From an uncultured Prevotella sp. (GTDB lineage Bacteria > Bacteroidota > Bacteroidia > Bacteroidales > Bacteroidaceae): DNA of 43,257 nt. Position numbers and translations under genes: made by a program. The first letter of the stretch is position 1. Each line of letters begins with the position of its first letter. Below are positions 1-7,089 of the stretch, piece by piece. Where the stretch lies: positions 1 to 43,257 of the forward strand of contig ONCJ01000015.1 in NCBI GenBank assembly GCA_900316295.1, read 5' to 3'. The notes beneath the pieces were generated by a model. The model saw nothing but the letters and a program-made list of their open reading frames with translations. It was not told the origin of the DNA and ran no database searches.

Positions 1-78
1 GATTAAATTTTCAATATGGGGTGGAATTAGTATCGCGCATTCATATTTATATATAGGCGATTTTTTTGCGAATAGAGA

Positions 79-110
79 ATTTTTTCACTTTTCACTTTTC
101 ACTTTTCACC
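79..110. repeat. (CACTTTT)n low-complexity tract
   Basis: Four tandem copies of a 7-bp unit CACTTTT lie in the gene-free stretch before glyS. The complementary unit (AAAAGTG) recurs around 3424-3450. Such tracts recur between genes in this window and look like dispersed intergenic repeats rather than coding sequence. Confidence 0.7.
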
Positions 111-156
111 TTCGGTCGACCTCTGTCGCGACTCTGCAAAGCTCACGCAAGCATGG

Positions 157-257
157 TTTTTCTCTCACTTACTCGTACCTTTGACTTATGCCGAATGTAC
201 TTTCGTTCGGAAAAACTCAAAATTATTTGTTTTTTCTCTCACTTACTCGTACCTTTG
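157..257 (+). repeat. 27-bp perfect direct repeat carrying promoter -7 boxes
   Basis: Positions 157-183 and 231-257 are identical (27 bp, containing CTCTCACTTACTCG and ending in TACCTTTG). Both copies end in a Bacteroidetes -7 box, so the repeat duplicates a promoter-like element upstream of glyS. The rest of 1-345 holds no convincing gene: the two short plus-strand ORFs there are low-complexity. Confidence 0.75.
226..257 (+). promoter_or_regulatory. Bacteroidetes-type promoter in second repeat copy
   Basis: TTTG at 226-229, a 20-bp spacer and TACCTTTG at 250-257 match the Bacteroidetes TTTG/TAnnTTTG consensus. The first repeat copy (157-183) has the same -7 box but no TTTG at the right distance. 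It points towards glyS and would give a long 5' leader. Confidence 0.5.
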
Positions 258-346
258 GCTTCATCGCGCTCGACGTCGGACGTCGCTTATATGGGCGTAG
301 CGTGTATAAGGTAGACTGCGTCTCAACAATAAAAATATTTAATTAT

Positions 347-377
347 TTTGTATTGTCTTCGATTTGTGCTACCTTTG
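347..377 (+). promoter_or_regulatory. glyS promoter
   Basis: TTTG at 347-350, a 19-bp spacer and TACCTTTG at 370-377, about 28 bp before the glyS ATG at 406. Spacing and both boxes fit the Bacteroidetes primary sigma consensus. Confidence 0.7.
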
Positions 378-405
378 TCGGCAAATTTGAAAATAGAATA
401 GAATT

Positions 406-1947
406 ATGGCACAACAAGAAGATGTATTCAAGAAGATAGTAAGTCATTGTAAGGAGTATGGCTTTGTGTTCCCAAGCAGTGATATATACGACGGACTGGG
501 CGCTGTGTACGACTATGGGCAGAACGGCGTGGAACTTAAGAACAACATAAAGCAGTATTGGTGGCAGTCGATGGTGCTGCTCCATGAGAATATCGTGGGC
601 ATCGACTCGGCTATCTTCATGCACCCGACAATATGGAAGGCGAGTGGACACGTGGACGCGTTCAACGACCCGCTCATCGACAACCGCGACTCGAAGAAGC
701 GCTATCGTGCCGATGTGCTCATCGAGGATCAGATTGCCAAGTATGACGACAAGATACAGAAGGAGGTGGAGAAGGCTCGCAAGCGTTTCGGTGACTCCTT
801 TGACGAGGCTAAATACCTGGAGACGTCGCCACGTGTGGCTGAGACGAAGGCTAAGCGTGACGCTCTGCATGCACGCTATGCGGCTGCGATGCAGGGACCG
901 GATCTGGAGGAGCTGAAGCAGATCATTCTGGACGAGGAGATAGTATGCCCTATCAGTGGTACGAGGAACTGGACCGACGTGCGCCAGTTCAACCTGATGT
1001 TCTCTACGGAGATGGGTGCGAGCGCTGACGGTGCGATGAAGGTGTATCTGCGTCCGGAGACGGCTCAGGGTATCTTCGTGAACTACCTGAACGTGCAGAA
1101 GACTGGTCGTATGAAGATCCCGTTCGGTATCGCGCAGATTGGTAAGGCTTTCCGTAACGAGATTGTGGCTCGCCAGTTTATCTTCCGCATGCGTGAGTTC
1201 GAGCAGATGGAGATGCAGTTCTTCGTGGCTCCAGGCACTGAGCTCGACTGGTTCCCGAAGTGGAAGGAGACACGTATGAAGTGGCATCAGGCTCTGGGCT
1301 TCGGTGCTGAGAACTACCGCTTCCACGACCACGACAAGCTGGCACACTATGCCAACGCCGCTACGGACATCGAGTTCAGGATGCCGTTCGGATTCAAGGA
1401 GGTGGAGGGTATACACTCGCGTACTAACTTCGACCTGTCGCAACATGAGAAATACTCTGGAAAGAGCATCAAATACTTCGATCCACAGACCAACGAGAGC
1501 TATACTCCGTATGTCATAGAGACAAGTATCGGTGTGGACCGTATGTTCCTCTCCATCATGTGCCACAGCTATCAGGAGGAGAAGCTGGAGAACGGCGAGA
1601 CCCGCGTGGTGCTGCGCCTGCCGGAGGCTCTGGCACCAGTGAAGTGTGCTGTGCTGCCGCTGGTGAAGAAGGACGGTCTGCCTGAGAAGGCTCGCGAGAT
1701 TGTGAACGAGCTGCGCTTCCACTTCAACACACACTACGAGGAGAAGGACTCCATCGGAAAGCGCTACCGCCGTCAGGACGCCATCGGTACGCCCTACTGC
1801 GTTACGGTGGATCACGACACGCTGAAGGACAACATGGTGACCCTGCGCTACCGTGACACCATGAAGCAGGAGCGTGTGGCTATCAGTGAGCTGCGCAACA
1901 TCATCGAGGACAAGGTGAGCATCACCAGTCTGCTGAAGAAACTTTGA
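406..1947 (+). CDS. glyS: Glycyl-tRNA synthetase (class II, alpha2 type)
   Basis: A 513-residue cytosolic enzyme that charges tRNA-Gly with glycine using ATP. The sequence has the class II features of the archaeal/eukaryotic-like single-chain GlyRS: RPETAQGIF, motif 2 around FRNEIVARQ, motif 3 with SIGVDR, and a C-terminal anticodon-binding domain (from about residue 420, with RRQDAIGTPYC). The length is right for the homodimeric family, not the alpha/beta type. The start is the first ATG after a consensus promoter. A hairpin follows the stop, suggesting a single-gene unit. A long antisense ORF over the whole gene is a by-product of its codon use. Confidence 0.97.
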   Translation: MAQQEDVFKKIVSHCKEYGFVFPSSDIYDGLGAVYDYGQNGVELKNNIKQYWWQSMVLLHENIVGIDSAIFMHPTIWKASGHVDAFNDPLIDNRDSKKRYRADVLIEDQIAKYDDKIQKEVEKARKRFGDSFDEAKYLETSPRVAETKAKRDALHARYAAAMQGPDLEELKQIILDEEIVCPISGTRNWTDVRQFNLMFSTEMGASADGAMKVYLRPETAQGIFVNYLNVQKTGRMKIPFGIAQIGKAFRNEIVARQFIFRMREFEQMEMQFFVAPGTELDWFPKWKETRMKWHQALGFGAENYRFHDHDKLAHYANAATDIEFRMPFGFKEVEGIHSRTNFDLSQHEKYSGKSIKYFDPQTNESYTPYVIETSIGVDRMFLSIMCHSYQEEKLENGETRVVLRLPEALAPVKCAVLPLVKKDGLPEKAREIVNELRFHFNTHYEEKDSIGKRYRRQDAIGTPYCVTVDHDTLKDNMVTLRYRDTMKQERVAISELRNIIEDKVSITSLLKKL

Positions 1948-1961
1948 AAAGGTAAAACCCA

Positions 1962-1986
1962 CTCCCAGCCCTCCCGGGGCTGGGAG
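1962..1986 (+). terminator. Hairpin after glyS
   Basis: A perfect 10-bp stem, CTCCCAGCCC (1962-1971) with GGGCTGGGAG (1977-1986), and a 5-nt loop. The downstream T content is modest, so termination may be inefficient. It lies 14 bp after the glyS stop. Confidence 0.6.
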
Positions 1987-2034
1987 GTTATTGGGTTGTG
2001 AGCGTTTAGTTTTTAGTTTTTAGTTTTGAAATAT

Positions 2035-2655
2035 ATGATGAGAACGATAGTTGGATGTCTGCCGCTTTGGGCTTTTGTTTTACTGCTCCTTGTCTGCTCT
2101 TGCAGTGAGAAGGATAATGACTTGGAGGAATATCCTAACTGGAAGGAGAACAACGAAAGCTATTGGCAGGAGTTATACAATGCGACGCAGCAGAAGATTG
2201 AAGCGGGTGACAACTCGTGGAGAATGTACCCTAAATACTCGCTGGTGAGCACCGAGGGACTGAAACCTACGGACTATATCATAGTACACGTGATTGAGGA
2301 GGGCGAGGGGTCCACCTCTCCTATATATACGGATACGGTGAGGGTGCACTATCGTGGCCAGCTGCTGCCGTCGACCTCGTATTCGGCTGGCTATCAGTTT
2401 GACTCGTCATACACAGGCGACCTGAACTATAACACAGCTATCCCGTCGAAGTTTGCCGTGAGTGGCGTCATACCAGGATGGACGACTGCGCTGCAGAAGA
2501 TGCACGTAGACGACCAATGGGATATATATATACCATATCAGCTGGGCTATGGCTCCACCAAGCAGAACTCTATTCCTGCCTATTCTACACTGATATTCGA
2601 CGTGGCGCTGGTAGAATTCTGGCACGCCAACGAGAAGGGGAGCAGGGAACTTTGA
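2035..2655 (+). CDS. FKBP-type peptidyl-prolyl isomerase, lipoprotein
   Basis: About 206 residues. The N-terminus (MMRTIVG, hydrophobic LLLLVCSC) is a lipoprotein signal peptide with a plausible lipobox ending at a Cys, so the protein should be anchored in the cell envelope. The C-terminal ~100 residues form an FKBP domain: VRVHYRGQLL, FDSSY, GVIPGWTTALQKM and YIPYQLGYG are recognisable. It would catalyse cis-trans isomerisation of prolyl bonds in periplasmic or surface proteins. The reading frame opens at a TTG at 2026; I prefer the ATG at 2035 (or 2038). A dispersed GAACGTT repeat begins at its stop codon. Confidence 0.88.
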   Translation: MMRTIVGCLPLWAFVLLLLVCSCSEKDNDLEEYPNWKENNESYWQELYNATQQKIEAGDNSWRMYPKYSLVSTEGLKPTDYIIVHVIEEGEGSTSPIYTDTVRVHYRGQLLPSTSYSAGYQFDSSYTGDLNYNTAIPSKFAVSGVIPGWTTALQKMHVDDQWDIYIPYQLGYGSTKQNSIPAYSTLIFDVALVEFWHANEKGSREL

Positions 2656-2801
2656 ACGTTGAACATTGGACGTTCAATTCAGCCCTTGTATATAATAATG
2701 TATTACTTGAAAATAGGATAGAAAAAAAGATTGTGTGCGAACACACCATTCTTGATATGCGTCAAAAAAGAGCAATATTTTGAAAGAAAACGGAGGAAAT
2801 G

Positions 2802-2834
2802 TTTGTTTTGAGCATGGGAATGTCATTACCTTTG
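2802..2834 (+). promoter_or_regulatory. Promoter of the small-protein transcript
   Basis: TTTG at 2802-2805, a 21-bp spacer and TACCTTTG at 2827-2834. Transcription would start near 2841, about 370 nt before the next credible start codon (3210). Confidence 0.6.
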
Positions 2835-2840
2835 CATCGT

Positions 2841-3209
2841 CAAAAGGAACAAAAGGCTGAGCGCAGCCACTCTCGGAAAATAAAGAAAAGGTAAAGAGAC
2901 TTTGAGAGAATTTGTTCAGCAGACGACGCTTCAATCTCAATAGGAACCGTCAAGCGTGACGGGAGGCTCTGAAGAAAGAGCAAAGAAATGTGACAAGGCT
3001 GATAACAGAATAGAGAAAACTAAGACGTGAGAGATCTCAAACGTTAGATAAGGAAAGCATAGAAAAAAGATATACTGAATATTTCAGGCAGCAGTGATTG
3101 TATTGTTTAGGTAAAAAGGATTAGATTGTTTTGTTTTAGATATTAGTAAAGATTGTTTTTTAGAAAAAAGAGAGAATGTTTTCAGGTGACAGCACGCCGT
3201 GAGGCGACC
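2841..3209 (+). ncRNA. Candidate structured leader or small RNA
   Basis: A gene-free ~370-nt stretch between a consensus promoter and the small ORF at 3210. It can form local hairpins, for example CCGTCA/TGACGG with loop AGCG near 2947-2963, and CGCC-GTGA-GGCG (3195-3206), a GNRA-type tetraloop 3 nt before the ATG. No long ORF is convincing. I do not recognise an Rfam family. It could be a regulatory 5' UTR or an independent RNA. Confidence 0.35.
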
Positions 3210-3338
3210 ATGTCGAAAAAAGTTGAACTTAAAATTAAAAGAAAGGGTAAAAAGATGACAACAACAGGTATAGCAGTTCTGTGTGCTTTGTTTATGGCAA
3301 CAGGATACATGGTGGACAAGAGCATCGAAAAGCGCTAA
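3210..3338 (+). CDS. Small single-pass membrane protein, unknown function
   Basis: 42 residues starting MSKKVELKIKRKGKK: a strongly basic N-terminus, one hydrophobic segment (about residues 17-33, TTTGIAVLCALFMATGY) and a charged tail (DKSIEKR). The pattern suggests a small inner-membrane protein with the basic end in the cytoplasm. The start at 3210 is chosen because a tight hairpin sits just before it and the upstream in-frame ATG (3153) adds an unlikely extension. A strong terminator follows. I do not recognise the family; it could also be spurious. Confidence 0.45.
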   Translation: MSKKVELKIKRKGKKMTTTGIAVLCALFMATGYMVDKSIEKR

Positions 3339-3386
3339 ACCACCGAGAATTAAGAAAAACGAAAGTAAAGAATTGATAAAAATGGA

Positions 3387-3418
3387 GAGGACATCGGATT
3401 TCCGGTGTCCTCTTTTTG
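3387..3418 (+). terminator. Intrinsic terminator
   Basis: A 12-bp stem, GAGGACATCGGA (3387-3398) with TCCGGTGTCCTC (3401-3412), one G-T wobble, followed by TTTTTG. It supports a real transcript covering 2841-3338. Confidence 0.85.
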
Positions 3419-3423
3419 TTTAA

Positions 3424-3500
3424 GTCAAAAGTGAAAAAGTGAAAAGTGAAAAACTAAAACCCCAAAAAACTAAAAACTAAAAACCAAAAACCAAAAACTA
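3424..3500. repeat. Low-complexity A-rich tract
   Basis: Runs of AAAAGTG units, then AAAAACT and AAAAACC units, fill the gap before the MATE gene. They are the complement of tracts at 79-110 and 2007-2028 (TTTTTAG units). Their origin may be replication slippage or a dispersed repeat. Confidence 0.6.
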
Positions 3501-3505
3501 TTTAC

Positions 3506-3513
3506 TACCTTTG
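3506..3513 (+). promoter_or_regulatory. -7 box before the MATE gene
   Basis: TACCTTTG, the Bacteroidetes -7 element; the -33 region is the A-rich repeat and lacks a clear TTTG. It rules out the GTG at 3513 as start codon, because transcription would begin near 3520. Confidence 0.5.
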
Positions 3514-3569
3514 TGGCATTGTTTGGAACATTTGTAGCTGAACTGATGTTTGCAAAGGAGAAGAGTGAC

Positions 3570-4949
3570 ATGCTGCTCGGCAAGATTCGTAGCGGAGAGG
3601 CTATGACGAATGCTGAGAAACTCAACTTGATATACTTGTTGAGTATACCCTCGATATTGGCACAGATCACGAGCGTGATGATGTTCTTCATCGACCAGGC
3701 TATGGTGGGACGTATCGGTGTGGAGGCGGCTGCGGCATGCGGACTGGTGGAGTCGTCGACATGGCTCTTCGGCAGTCTGACTTCAGCCACCTCGATGGGT
3801 TTCAGCGTGCAAGTGGCGCACTTCATTGGGGCTAATGACTTTGAGAAGGCGCGTTCGGTGTTTCGTCACGGACTGTTGTTTGCCCTCTCTGTCAGTATGA
3901 TTATCGGCTTCTTCGGACTGATAATCAGCGGCAGACTGCCTTTCTGGCTTGGTGGTGGAGAGGATATTGCCAGCGATGCCACGATATACTTTGCGGTGTT
4001 CATGTGTGTGCTGCCCTTCTTCCAGTTGTCCCACCTCTCGGGAGCTATGCTTAAGTGTAGCGGCAACATGCGTGTGCCGAGCATCATGAGCATAGTGATG
4101 TGTGTGATGGATGTGGTGTTCAACTACGTCTTTATATTCATCTTTCATCTCGGAGTGCTGGGTGTGGCGTTAGGTACGGCACTGGCTATCGTCATTGGCG
4201 GCTCGATACAGGCGTATTTCGCCATCTTCCGTAGCGACACGCTGGCATTGGTAAGGAGAGGGGAGCGAGGAATGAGGAGTGCGGAGCGAGGACTGTTCAA
4301 CGTTCAATGGTCGTACGTCAGGAATGCCATAAAGATCAGTGTGCCGATGGCTGTTCAGAATATCCTGATGAGTGGTGCACAGATAGTGTCGACAACTATC
4401 GTAGCCCCTCTGGGTAATGTCGCCATTGCTGCCAATACCTTCGCCATCACGGCAGAGAGCCTGTGTTACATGCCGGGCTACGGCATCGGTGAGGCTGCTA
4501 CGACACTCGTGGGACAGAGCATCGGTGCTGCCCGTAAGGAGCTGTGCCGCTCGTTTGCCCGACTGTCGGTGGGCAGTGGTATGGTGGTTATGGCATTGAT
4601 GGGATGTATCATGTATATCCTTGCACCAGAGCTCATGGGACTGATGACACCGGTGGATGCTATCCGTGATCTGGGGGCTACCTGTCTGCGCATAGAAGCC
4701 TTCGCCGAACCGTTCTTTGCTGCCAGCATCGTGACCTACAGTGTGTGCGTGGGAGCGGGCGACACCATCAAACCCGCCATCATCAACCTTTGTTCGATGT
4801 GGCTGGTGCGCCTGACTATGGCGGCTGTACTCGCCCGTAGCTATGGTCTGCAGGGTGTGTGGACGGCTATGGCTATAGAACTGACGCTGAGAGGAATGAT
4901 GTTCCTTGTCAGACTGATGAGAGGCAGATGGATGAAGGGTGTGAAATAG
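3570..4949 (+). CDS. MATE family efflux transporter
   Basis: About 459 residues with some 12 hydrophobic segments in two halves, typical of MATE (MOP superfamily) cation/drug antiporters in the inner membrane. Recognisable are PSILAQITSVMMFFIDQAMVGRIG (helix 1 region), SNMRVPS-like loops and the second-half repeat beginning ISVPMAVQNILMSG. The start at 3570 (MLLGKIRSGE) is chosen because GGAG precedes it by 11 bp; ATG 3546 and 3603 are alternatives. The loop between the two halves (about 4252-4310) is encoded by a low-complexity repeat (GAGCGAGGAATGAGG, then TGTTCAACGTTCAATGG), so part of this loop is repeat-derived. The substrate is not predictable. Confidence 0.9.
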   Translation: MLLGKIRSGEAMTNAEKLNLIYLLSIPSILAQITSVMMFFIDQAMVGRIGVEAAAACGLVESSTWLFGSLTSATSMGFSVQVAHFIGANDFEKARSVFRHGLLFALSVSMIIGFFGLIISGRLPFWLGGGEDIASDATIYFAVFMCVLPFFQLSHLSGAMLKCSGNMRVPSIMSIVMCVMDVVFNYVFIFIFHLGVLGVALGTALAIVIGGSIQAYFAIFRSDTLALVRRGERGMRSAERGLFNVQWSYVRNAIKISVPMAVQNILMSGAQIVSTTIVAPLGNVAIAANTFAITAESLCYMPGYGIGEAATTLVGQSIGAARKELCRSFARLSVGSGMVVMALMGCIMYILAPELMGLMTPVDAIRDLGATCLRIEAFAEPFFAASIVTYSVCVGAGDTIKPAIINLCSMWLVRLTMAAVLARSYGLQGVWTAMAIELTLRGMMFLVRLMRGRWMKGVK

Positions 4950-5017
4950 GGACAAACGGTTGGAAAAAGATTAAGGTTGACAGTTTAGGAACGGAAAGGT
5001 AAAAAAATGCAAAAATA

Positions 5018-5049
5018 TTTGCATGGTATTATTATTGTTCTTACTTTTG
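5018..5049 (+). promoter_or_regulatory. Promoter of the ABC-GntR operon
   Basis: TTTG at 5018-5021, a 20-bp spacer and TACTTTTG at 5042-5049. The first gene starts 45 bp downstream. Confidence 0.7.
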
Positions 5050-5050
5050 C

Positions 5051-5082
5051 AGTGTTCTATTAGAGTAGTACACTAAAACACT
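5051..5082 (+). promoter_or_regulatory. Candidate GntR operator over the start site
   Basis: An imperfect dyad with AGTGTT (5051-5056) and AACACT (5077-5082) at its ends and TAGTACACTA (5066-5075) inside lies directly after the -7 box. That is where a repressor would block transcription. The operon encodes its own GntR/YtrA-type regulator (6705-7064), so autoregulation is likely; this is inference. Confidence 0.45.
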
Positions 5083-5094
5083 AATAAAATAACA

Positions 5095-5808
5095 ATGATT
5101 GCAGTTGACGATTTAACATTCGCTTATGGTGCCAAGAGTCGCAATGTTCTTGAACATCTGGACCTGACACTGGAGCAGAACCGCATATACGGCCTGCTCG
5201 GTAAGAACGGAGCAGGAAAGAGTACGCTGCTCCATCTGATGGCGGGACTGCTCAGGCCTACGGAGGGTAGGGTGGCATATAATGGTGTTGCCACCTGTAT
5301 GCGACAGCACGATGTGCTGGGCGACATGTTTCTTCTGTCCGACGAGTCCTCACTGCCAGGTGTGACTATGGAGCGCTTCGTGCACATGTATGCACCCTTC
5401 TATCCAAAGTTCGACCATGAGGTTCTGAGACAGTGTATGGCTGACTTCTCGATTGCTGATGATGTGCAGCTCAACAGCTTGTCACTGGGTGAGCGTAAGA
5501 AGGCGTACATCTGTTTTGCCATTGCCACACATGCAGGTTTATTGCTCATGGATGAGCCTACCAACGGACTCGACATCCCGTCGAAGAGTATCTTCCGAAA
5601 GATGATAGCCCGACACATGCAGGAAGGACAGACAGTGGTGATCTCGACCCATCAGGTGCACGACGTGAGTTCCTTGTTTGATGAGGTGCTGGTGTTGCAG
5701 GATGACGGAAAGCTCGTGAGTCGCAAACTCGACGATGTAGCTGCCACTACTGAGAATATTGAGGAAATGTTTGTTGAACTGACAAAAGAAGAAAAGGAGG
5801 CTGAATGA
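5095..5808 (+). CDS. ABC transporter ATP-binding protein
   Basis: A 237-residue nucleotide-binding subunit. It shows Walker A GKNGAGKST (about residues 37-45), the signature LSLGERKK, Walker B LLMDEPTNGLD and the H-loop STHQ. It would power the permease encoded next, with which it overlaps by 4 bp (ATGA), implying translational coupling. Pairs of this kind with a YtrA-like GntR regulator are often stress- or peptide-responsive exporters of the YtrB/BcrA class. The substrate is unknown. Confidence 0.93.
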   Translation: MIAVDDLTFAYGAKSRNVLEHLDLTLEQNRIYGLLGKNGAGKSTLLHLMAGLLRPTEGRVAYNGVATCMRQHDVLGDMFLLSDESSLPGVTMERFVHMYAPFYPKFDHEVLRQCMADFSIADDVQLNSLSLGERKKAYICFAIATHAGLLLMDEPTNGLDIPSKSIFRKMIARHMQEGQTVVISTHQVHDVSSLFDEVLVLQDDGKLVSRKLDDVAATTENIEEMFVELTKEEKEAE

Positions 5809-6689
5809 TGAAGAACCTGAATTGGAAAAAAGCGGGCAGGATGCTGTGGATAGACATGACGATGAGGCGCAAGCGCATACTGATGCTATGCCTCATAGTG
5901 ATGGGAGCCTCGTTTGCGTTGCTGACATACGGAGCCATCAGTAGCTCAACTCTCAGCACTATGCCGTCAGACGTGCAGGAGGTGTTTCCGTTGAGTATAG
6001 ATAAACTGCAGGTTGCTTCCATGGTAGGCAATAGTGAGTTTGTGGTGTTGATAGCATCGCTCGTGGTGTTCTCGGGCATCTTCTCCACCATAGAGAAGCA
6101 GAGCGACGAGATACGCTATCTGATGTTGCCGGCATCGGCATTGGAGAAATGGGTGAGCCGTGTGGCTTATGTGGTCATCGTGGGATATGGTCTCGTGCAG
6201 CTGTCATATTATATTGGTGTCTTACTGTGGTGTGGTGCTGCCTCGCTGTTAGGTTCTGACACCCCGCAGGTGGTGCTGAATATGCTCTTCCATCCGCTGA
6301 CGCTGGTTCGTGATATGGGTATGGTGATGCCGTGGACTTTGTATGTATGCGGTTACGGTCTGTCGTTCCTCATTTATACCTTTTATATATTATGTGGCAC
6401 TTACTACCGTCATAACCCGTGGCTCTACACCTTGCTGTGGGGTATAGGTGCATATATATTCTTGGTCATTGCCATTGGAGTAACTGTTGCCGTAGCTGTC
6501 ATCAACGAATGGTGGACCCCAAAGGATATGTTTAGCGATGGCAAGTTCTGCCTCGATTTCACTCCATATACCTCATGGGCGCTTGTTGGCGGTTCTGTTT
6601 CGGTATTGTTGGGAGTATTCTTCCTGTGGCTTTCCTACAGACGTTTCAGTTGCAGGCAGCTGGAAAGAAAACGAGTATTCACCGCATAA
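5805..6689 (+). CDS. ABC transporter permease
   Basis: 294 residues with about six hydrophobic segments (starting near residues 23-45, LMLCLIVMGASFALL), a basic cytoplasmic N-terminus (MRRKRI) and a basic C-terminus (RKRVFTA). It is the membrane partner of the ATPase before it (4-bp overlap) and precedes the regulator by 15 bp. The sequence is too divergent to name a substrate. The low similarity between permeases of this class is usual. Confidence 0.82.
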   Translation: MMKNLNWKKAGRMLWIDMTMRRKRILMLCLIVMGASFALLTYGAISSSTLSTMPSDVQEVFPLSIDKLQVASMVGNSEFVVLIASLVVFSGIFSTIEKQSDEIRYLMLPASALEKWVSRVAYVVIVGYGLVQLSYYIGVLLWCGAASLLGSDTPQVVLNMLFHPLTLVRDMGMVMPWTLYVCGYGLSFLIYTFYILCGTYYRHNPWLYTLLWGIGAYIFLVIAIGVTVAVAVINEWWTPKDMFSDGKFCLDFTPYTSWALVGGSVSVLLGVFFLWLSYRRFSCRQLERKRVFTA

Positions 6690-6704
6690 AACAAATTCAG
6701 GCCA

Positions 6705-7064
6705 ATGGCTTTTTCAAACGATAAACCTATCTACATGCAGATGGCTGACATGCTATGTGACGACATCATTGCCGGCAAGTATGCTGCCGACGACCGCATA
6801 CCGAGTGTCAGGGAGTATGCCGTAATGTTGGAGGTCAATACCAATACGGCGGTGAAGACCTATGACACACTGGCTCGTGACGGTATCATCTACAATAAGC
6901 GGGGACTGGGATATTTTGTCAGTCCTAAGGCTCGCAGGCAAATCCTCTCAGCGCGGAAGAGAGAGTTCATGAAACAGACTCTGCCTTCACTCTTCAGACA
7001 GATGTCGCTACTTGGCATTACCATCGACGAGGTGGTGGACAACTGGAATGGACAAGACAAGTAA
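6705..7064 (+). CDS. GntR-family regulator, YtrA subfamily
   Basis: 119 residues. The N-terminal winged helix (residues 1-75) is typical: PIYMQMADMLCDDIIAGKY, DDRIPSVREYAVMLEVNTNTAVKTYDTLARDGIIYNKRGLGYFV. The effector domain is reduced to a short helical tail, as in the YtrA subfamily, which usually represses the ABC-transporter operon that encodes it. That fits the dyad at 5051-5082. It shares the operon with the two ABC genes and lies 25 bp before the M16 peptidase gene. Confidence 0.92.
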   Translation: MAFSNDKPIYMQMADMLCDDIIAGKYAADDRIPSVREYAVMLEVNTNTAVKTYDTLARDGIIYNKRGLGYFVSPKARRQILSARKREFMKQTLPSLFRQMSLLGITIDEVVDNWNGQDK

Positions 7065-7089
7065 TAACAATCACTAACATCTAATAATT

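Noticed and set aside
343-1962. 539-codon ORF antisense to glyS
   Set aside because: It mirrors glyS exactly, has no family features and arises from GC-rich codon use on the sense strand.
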